The position numbers and the translations under genes are program-made. From Pollutiaquabacter aromativorans (GTDB taxonomy: Bacteria > Bacteroidota > Bacteroidia > AKYH767-A > 2013-40CM-41-45): DNA of 64,000 bases. The stretch lies in the NCBI GenBank assembly GCA_049177215.1, contig CP185379.1:992001-1056000 (forward strand), read 5' to 3'. Position 1 is the first letter of the stretch. Each line of letters begins with the position of its first letter. The notes below the pieces were generated by a model, which was not told where the DNA came from, did not search any database, and saw nothing but the letters and a program-made list of their open reading frames with translations. Positions 59,294 through 64,000 of the stretch are shown here, piece after piece.

Positions 59294-61996
59294 TTACTGG
59301 ATCAGCAGTTTCTGCTGAACCGTTTCGATTCCGTCGGTCGCCACGATAAAGTAAAGCGAGCCGGGTTTCATATAGATTTCTGAGAATTCCAGTTGTATAT
59401 CCCCGTTACCGGTGCGTGACACGGTGGCAGGGATCTCCCGACCCGTGATATCGCGCACCGTAATGGTGTAGAACTGCATCTGGTCGTCGCCGTAGCTCAG
59501 GTGGACCACCCGACTGCTGGCCGGGTTCGGGTACACGGTGAAGCTGCCTTTCCGGATGTTATTGATCACCTGGGATGGGAACGATTCCGATGTGCCATCG
59601 TAATCGGTCTGCCGGATGCGGTAGTAAGAGATGCCCGGATACGGGTTGACATCCACATAACCGTAGTTATGGGTCTCGGAGGTGGAACCCGAGCCGTTTA
59701 CACGGCCGATGCCTTCGAAGTTCACGTTGTCGCGCGAGCGTTCAACCGTGAAGTACGAGTTGTTGATCTCGGCCTGGGTGGTCCATTTGAGCTGGACTTT
59801 GCGGTCAACCAGGTTGGCATTGAAGCTGCCCAGTTCGATCGGAAGCGGATTGCCGCCACCGGGAGGATTACCCAAAGCGAAGTAAGTACGGAAAGCATTG
59901 AAGGTTCCCGAGGTGATGCTGCCGGTCCAGTTGTTCGTAGCGGTACCGCCGAGGTTGGACCATTGCGAAGTGCCATTGTCGTGCGCCACGAGCAGCGTGT
60001 TCTTGTCGGCTACACCGTCGTCGGTATCGTAATACATCGTGATCTTGCCGTTGCTGAAGTTGCTGACTGCCGAGCGGGTGAAGCGTACATAACGAACGTT
60101 AGACACGTTGGCGATCGTGGGCGGAAGCGAGTAGGGAAGACCGGAAGCGGACGAGTTGAAGATCTCTCCCCGGTAGCTGACGCTGGATGCGTTCGTATGC
60201 GTAAGCTGTAAGGTAACCGGACGGTAAGCGCTTGCTTTTCCGATCGGGAAGATCTTGGTCACCGTAGCCGCGCTGGCCAGGGTGTGTTCCATCGGTCCGT
60301 CGACGTACGAAGCCGAAGTGCCGATGTTGGCATTGGCGTTCGCCTGGCAAACAAGGATGTTCGTATTCGTCGTCAGGAGCTTCCCGTTGACCATGGAGAG
60401 CAGGTTGCTGACGTTGGCAGGACGGTTGAGCGTGATGTGGCTCGCGTTGTTGATCTGAAGGTTGTAGAAGGTGGTCGTAACCGTACCACCAATGGCTTGT
60501 GCGCCGCTGGTGTTGAAGGTAACGGTGCTGCTGCGCGCGGTGAAGGTCCCGCTGTTGTACAGGGCATCCACGCCGTTGACGGTACGCATCAGCGTCATGG
60601 TCTTGGTATCGGCTGTTGCGCCGGACAGGCTCCTGATGTCGAAGATCTTTCCGGAATCAATGTACAGGCTCAGCAATCGGAAGTTCGTGGTGGAACCGGC
60701 GGACGGGGCCAGCGTGATCGTATTCGCGGCCGGGCCGGTGACACGGAAATGCGGCATGGTGACGGTTGCAAAGGTCCGGAAGCCGAAGCGTGCGCCCGCA
60801 GCCGTGCTGGCATTGCCGAATTGAATGGTACCGCCGGTGCTGGTGACTGTTCCGGTGCCACACAGGTGGAAATCGACAGTCGTTACGCCCGTGATGTTCG
60901 GCTTTTGCAGCGTGATCGTTCCTCCGCTCATGACGAAAGAACTGGTCGTACGGTCGTTGACCATGAAGACCTGACGGTTGGTGCCGGTTGTTCCACTGTT
61001 CAATAGGATGGTTCCGCCGGTCATGCGGAAGGAAAACGGCTCCAGACTGGACCCGCTGCCGTAGGTGATACCGCCGTAAACGGTCAGGGTACCGGAAGAA
61101 ACTTCGAGGTAAGGGATCTTGGTACCGCTCTGGTCGGAACGAAGACCCTGCAAGCCTGCAGTGGTACCTACACGGACATTGCCACCATTCACATACAATT
61201 CGCCTTGGAGGATCAGGTTATCCGCAGCGGAAGCGAACCACATAGTGCCCATGGGTACTTTAAATACCATGTTCGGTCCGATGGTGAACGTTGCCGTAGT
61301 CGGATTGATGCTGAAGGAACCGGTATTGTTGTGTACATAGGTGCCCTGGGTACCGATGAAATTCCGAAGCCCTGCTTCGAAATTGCTGGTATTGACCGTC
61401 AGCGTGGCGGTGGTAGCACCAGTTTTAGTAAGGGACACGTTATTGAGGTCCCAGGTACCGATACCCGTGATACTCGAGTTGGCAGTAGTATTGAACGTCA
61501 GGTCTACTACCTGATTCGCGGCAACATAGAAATCAACGCGACCGAAGTTGGCGAAGTTGCCACCGACGATCATGCGGTGAACGCGGTTGACGGCCGTATT
61601 GTAATAGAGGATGGCACCGGTATTGACGGTCACGTTGCCCGTTACGGTCAGCGTGTACGTACTAGTGGAAAGGAACTCCAGGATTCCCGAAGTGCCTTGT
61701 CCGATGTTCAGCGTGGCACAGCTGGCGGTGTTGTTGATGGTGATCGTGTGACCGTTGCCGATGTTGACCACGTCGCCGGGACCTGGTCTGGTTCCGGTAT
61801 TGGTCGCGTTGCCATAGCCGACAGTCGACCAGGTGGAATTGACCGACCAGGGTCCTGTTTGCCTTGAATAATACGTAATGGCACTGGCATCCGTTCCGAG
61901 CAGGAGCAGCAGGGACATGATCACGAACGTGGTGGTTCGTGTTGCCAGAAGCACCAGGCGCGCAGGGGATACTACCTGAGTGTTCAGATTTTTCAT
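59294..61996 (-). CDS. T9SS cargo protein with beta-helix-like repeats
   Basis: 900 residues from MKNLNTQVVSPARL; an unusually long N-terminal region leads to the signal peptide core (FVIMSLLLLLGTDASA). The N-terminal half resembles a G8/autotransporter-like beta-helix (GDVVNIGNGHTITINNT, then repeated short Gly/Thr/Asn-rich strands ending GG.I...). About residues 730-820 form an FN3-like module (LPIELGSFNANLVDRKVQLKW ... YYRIRQTDYDG). The end is a type A T9SS domain (VYPNPASSRVVHL ... QQKLLIQ). Such proteins are surface-exposed; the role is unknown. It is monocistronic with a strong terminator, and divergent from hmgA. Confidence 0.88.
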   Translation of the reverse strand: MKNLNTQVVSPARLVLLATRTTTFVIMSLLLLLGTDASAITYYSRQTGPWSVNSTWSTVGYGNATNTGTRPGPGDVVNIGNGHTITINNTASCATLNIGQGTSGILEFLSTSTYTLTVTGNVTVNTGAILYYNTAVNRVHRMIVGGNFANFGRVDFYVAANQVVDLTFNTTANSSITGIGTWDLNNVSLTKTGATTATLTVNTSNFEAGLRNFIGTQGTYVHNNTGSFSINPTTATFTIGPNMVFKVPMGTMWFASAADNLILQGELYVNGGNVRVGTTAGLQGLRSDQSGTKIPYLEVSSGTLTVYGGITYGSGSSLEPFSFRMTGGTILLNSGTTGTNRQVFMVNDRTTSSFVMSGGTITLQKPNITGVTTVDFHLCGTGTVTSTGGTIQFGNASTAAGARFGFRTFATVTMPHFRVTGPAANTITLAPSAGSTTNFRLLSLYIDSGKIFDIRSLSGATADTKTMTLMRTVNGVDALYNSGTFTARSSTVTFNTSGAQAIGGTVTTTFYNLQINNASHITLNRPANVSNLLSMVNGKLLTTNTNILVCQANANANIGTSASYVDGPMEHTLASAATVTKIFPIGKASAYRPVTLQLTHTNASSVSYRGEIFNSSASGLPYSLPPTIANVSNVRYVRFTRSAVSNFSNGKITMYYDTDDGVADKNTLLVAHDNGTSQWSNLGGTATNNWTGSITSGTFNAFRTYFALGNPPGGGNPLPIELGSFNANLVDRKVQLKWTTQAEINNSYFTVERSRDNVNFEGIGRVNGSGSTSETHNYGYVDVNPYPGISYYRIRQTDYDGTSESFPSQVINNIRKGSFTVYPNPASSRVVHLSYGDDQMQFYTITVRDITGREIPATVSRTGNGDIQLEFSEIYMKPGSLYFIVATDGIETVQQKLLIQ

Positions 61997-62289
61997 GGGG
62001 CAGAATTTTTGGCTCAAAGTGTAAATGCGGACTTTGGCCGCGTTCGTCTAATTTAATCGGATGGGGAGGGGGAGAGTTCCCGCAATATCTACAGGTGATT
62101 GCAGCTGTAAGACATTGAAAGAAAAGAGGACAATTGACCGTCGAGGCCCGGTATTTCGACGGATTTGAACGGGCATCCGCATTTCCGGAAAAACAAATCG
62201 TATCGGTTTTTGCCGCTGGGCCGGACGAATTCCGATAGTTTGAAAAATACTTACAGCCTTGAACAACCCATTCGTTCGCGTGTTTTCCG

Positions 62290-62297
62290 TAAATTTG
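62290..62297 (+). promoter_or_regulatory. -7 promoter box of hmgA
   Basis: TAAATTTG matches TAnnTTTG exactly and ends 18 bases before the hmgA ATG at 62316. It lies in a 319-base divergent spacer (61997-62315) in which I see no other gene. Confidence 0.65.
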
Positions 62298-62315
62298 AAT
62301 TCCACTTAGCACGCT

Positions 62316-63473
62316 ATGCCCCAGTATCATCAGTTGGGTCAGTTACCACCCAAGCGCCATACCCAATTCCGGAAGCCGGATGGCTCCCTGTATGCCGAAG
62401 AGCTTGTATCCACTCACGGCTTCTCTAACGTCTATTCACTCATCTACCATTGTCACCCTCCCACGATGATCAAGGAGTTGGGTGAACCATGGTCGGTTGA
62501 ACCCAAACTGGCGTTCAAGCGATCCCTCAAACACCAGAGCTTCGAAGGCTTTCATGTGGAGCCGAAGGATGATTTCATCGAAAGCCGGGTGCCGGTTTTG
62601 GTGAACGATGATTTGTACATCACACTGGCCGCTCCCCGCAAGTCGATGTCCGACTACTTCTATAAGAACGCCGATGCCGACGAGGTGATCTTTATCCACG
62701 AAGGAAGCGGTAAGATGAAATCGATCTACGGATCGCTTTCGTTTCGATACGGAGATTATATCGTGATTCCGCGTGGTACCATCTACCAACTGGAATTTGA
62801 CGGCCCGGATAACCGTCTGTTCATCGTCGAGTCGTTCTCGGCGGTGGAGACTTGTAAACGTTACCGGAACACCTACGGTCAACTCGAGGAACACGCTCCG
62901 TATTGCGAGCGGGATATACGGCGCCCGGTGGAGCTGAAAACCTTCGATCAAACCGGCGATTTTAAGATCCTGATCCGGAAGCAGGGACTCATCTACCCCT
63001 ATATATATGCCACCCACCCGTTCGATGCGATCGGATGGGACGGTAACCATTATCCCTGGATACTTTCGATCCATGACTTCGAACCGCTGACCGGCCGGGT
63101 CCACCTGCCACCTCCCATTCATCAGACGTTCGAGGCGCATAATTATGTGATCTGTTCATTCGTTCCGCGTTTATACGATTATCATCCGCAGGCGATCGTA
63201 GTACCGTATAACCACAGCAATGTGGATTCCGATGAGGTTCTTTATTATGTCGATGGCGATTTCATGAGCCGGAAATCCGTAACGAGAGGCATGATCACAC
63301 TGCATCCGGCCGGAATTCCGCATGGACCGCATCCCGGAACGGTTGAAAGAAGCATCGGAAAAAAGGAAACCCATGAGTTGGCGGTGATGGTCGACACCTT
63401 CCGTCCGTTATGGGTTACCGAAGAGGCGGTTCGCATCATGAACCCGGACTATTTCCGCTCCTGGTTGTCATAG
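62316..63473 (+). CDS. hmgA: Homogentisate 1,2-dioxygenase
   Basis: 385 residues. The iron ligands are visible as His and Glu in PPIHQTFEAHNYVICSFVPR and His in HPAGIPHGPHPGTVE; the cupin core contains DEVIFIHEGSGKMKSIYG and YIVIPRGTIYQLEFD. The enzyme opens the ring of homogentisate with oxygen to maleylacetoacetate in phenylalanine/tyrosine catabolism. The family is usually 380-440 residues, so this is a complete short form common in Bacteroidota. The FAH-family gene at 58142 would act two steps later. Maleylacetoacetate isomerase is not in the window. Confidence 0.93.
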   Translation: MPQYHQLGQLPPKRHTQFRKPDGSLYAEELVSTHGFSNVYSLIYHCHPPTMIKELGEPWSVEPKLAFKRSLKHQSFEGFHVEPKDDFIESRVPVLVNDDLYITLAAPRKSMSDYFYKNADADEVIFIHEGSGKMKSIYGSLSFRYGDYIVIPRGTIYQLEFDGPDNRLFIVESFSAVETCKRYRNTYGQLEEHAPYCERDIRRPVELKTFDQTGDFKILIRKQGLIYPYIYATHPFDAIGWDGNHYPWILSIHDFEPLTGRVHLPPPIHQTFEAHNYVICSFVPRLYDYHPQAIVVPYNHSNVDSDEVLYYVDGDFMSRKSVTRGMITLHPAGIPHGPHPGTVERSIGKKETHELAVMVDTFRPLWVTEEAVRIMNPDYFRSWLS

Positions 63474-63488
63474 GGAAGTGTAAGATTT

Positions 63489-63507
63489 CAGCCCTTATTT
63501 CGGGCTG
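63489..63507 (+). terminator. Possible terminator after hmgA
   Basis: CAGCCC (63489-63494) pairs with GGGCTG (63502-63507) 15 bases after the hmgA stop. A TTTTT run follows after about 10 bases, so the fit is only moderate. Confidence 0.5.
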
Positions 63508-63581
63508 TTAAGCATAGTTTTTCCCAACTCACCTCCTCCGGGGACGTATCTTCTGTGGCCGGCAATTGCCGGATCGTGACG

Positions 63582-64000
63582 ATGCGTCGAAGGCTGCTTT
63601 ATCTTTTATTGCTCTTCGGAGCGACACTCCTGCAATGGACGGAACGCGCAGGTGCTGTTGCCTTACCGTATGCGACCGATTTCACTTCTGATACACTGTG
63701 GACGGCGTCTTCCGATCAGGGAAGTGCATGGGAACTCGGCACTCCGGCCTATGGTATTACTACCGGTGCTCATTCTCCCGCAGAAGCCTGGGATGTCGCC
63801 CTGAATTCAGCGGTTATCGACGGTACGGTTTGCTACCTGTACTCTCCGGCCTTTGACTTCAATCAGGATCTGAATTGCCGCTTGAGTTTTTGGCAGAACC
63901 GGTCGTGTGAGGATTATTTCGACGGCTTCCGAATCGACTATTCGCTCGATGGTTCTACCTGGCTGGTCCTCGGTCTATCCGGCGATGCCAACGGCAAGAA
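63582..64000 (+). CDS. N-terminus of a secreted protein (partial)
   Basis: An open frame from ATG 63582 runs to the window end (139 codons). It begins MRRRLLYLLLLFGATLLQ, a signal peptide, then ALPYATDFTSDTLWTASSDQ and later SPAFDFNQDLNCRLSFWQNR and DGFRIDYSLDGSTWLVLG. This pattern (leading fibre-type module, SPAFDFS...L.F...) is common at the front of long T9SS cargo proteins with jelly-roll or MAM-like modules. The remainder and any sorting tail lie outside the window. Spacing to hmgA is 108 bases with a possible terminator, so it is likely a separate gene. Confidence 0.75.
   Translation, partial: MRRRLLYLLLLFGATLLQWTERAGAVALPYATDFTSDTLWTASSDQGSAWELGTPAYGITTGAHSPAEAWDVALNSAVIDGTVCYLYSPAFDFNQDLNCRLSFWQNRSCEDYFDGFRIDYSLDGSTWLVLGLSGDANGK

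Overview
The window comes from a bacterium of the phylum Bacteroidota. The evidence is direct: seven complete genes encode secreted proteins ending in type IX secretion (T9SS) sorting domains (six type A, one gliding-motility type B), several genes are preceded by the Bacteroidota -7 promoter element TAnnTTTG, and Shine-Dalgarno sequences are not evident. Other markers fit: MqnE of the futalosine menaquinone route, a MiaE-type tRNA hydroxylase, and a RelA/SpoT-Fur-PurA gene order. I do not assign a genus. Most genes are moderately GC-rich; one segment (about 49-51.3 kb) is clearly AT-richer.

Layout. 1-93 is the end of a TonB-like protein, followed by a bidirectional terminator. 168-13221 is mostly on the minus strand: a secreted M43 metalloprotease, an OmpR-type response regulator, then (after mqnE on the plus strand) a compact operon of a double-length D-Ala-D-Ala ligase, a PASTA protein, a T9SS cargo protein and RluD, preceded by a secreted prolyl oligopeptidase. 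13791-21500 is one 2569-residue adhesin-like gene with about 16 PKD and 11 Ig-like repeats. A tRNA-Pro(GGG) follows, then TerC, a UspA-CPA2 antiporter pair and aroK. 25.5-31.4 kb holds a phosphoribosyltransferase, an NlpC/P60 peptidase, RlmD, ornithine aminotransferase and an unusual two-gene sensor-kinase-like pair. 31.6-43.7 kb holds a GT51 transglycosylase, a methyltransferase, an MbfA-type iron exporter, MiaE, a thioesterase, a CapD-type sugar dehydratase, a GT4 glycosyltransferase, GcvT, ComB and a zinc phospholipase/nuclease-like protein.

43.8-53.3 kb is an accessory island. Two nearly identical T9SS cargo genes flank a 1959-residue multidomain surface protein, with the degenerate 3' end of an adenine deaminase gene, a 55-bp direct repeat and tandem heptamer arrays at the edges. 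53.4-63.5 kb returns to housekeeping: PurA, a STAS protein, Fur, RelA/SpoT, a fumarylacetoacetate hydrolase, another T9SS cargo gene and homogentisate dioxygenase (tyrosine catabolism). The window closes inside a new secreted protein.

The least explained features are: (1) degenerate period-7 tandem arrays next to gene 3' ends at six places, one of which is also a duplication breakpoint; (2) the mosaic duplicated island with the adenine deaminase relic; (3) the composite 1959-residue protein, whose N-terminal domain I cannot place; (4) a sensor pair in which neither protein shows a phospho-acceptor histidine; (5) an apparent one-base slip at the start of the GT51 gene.
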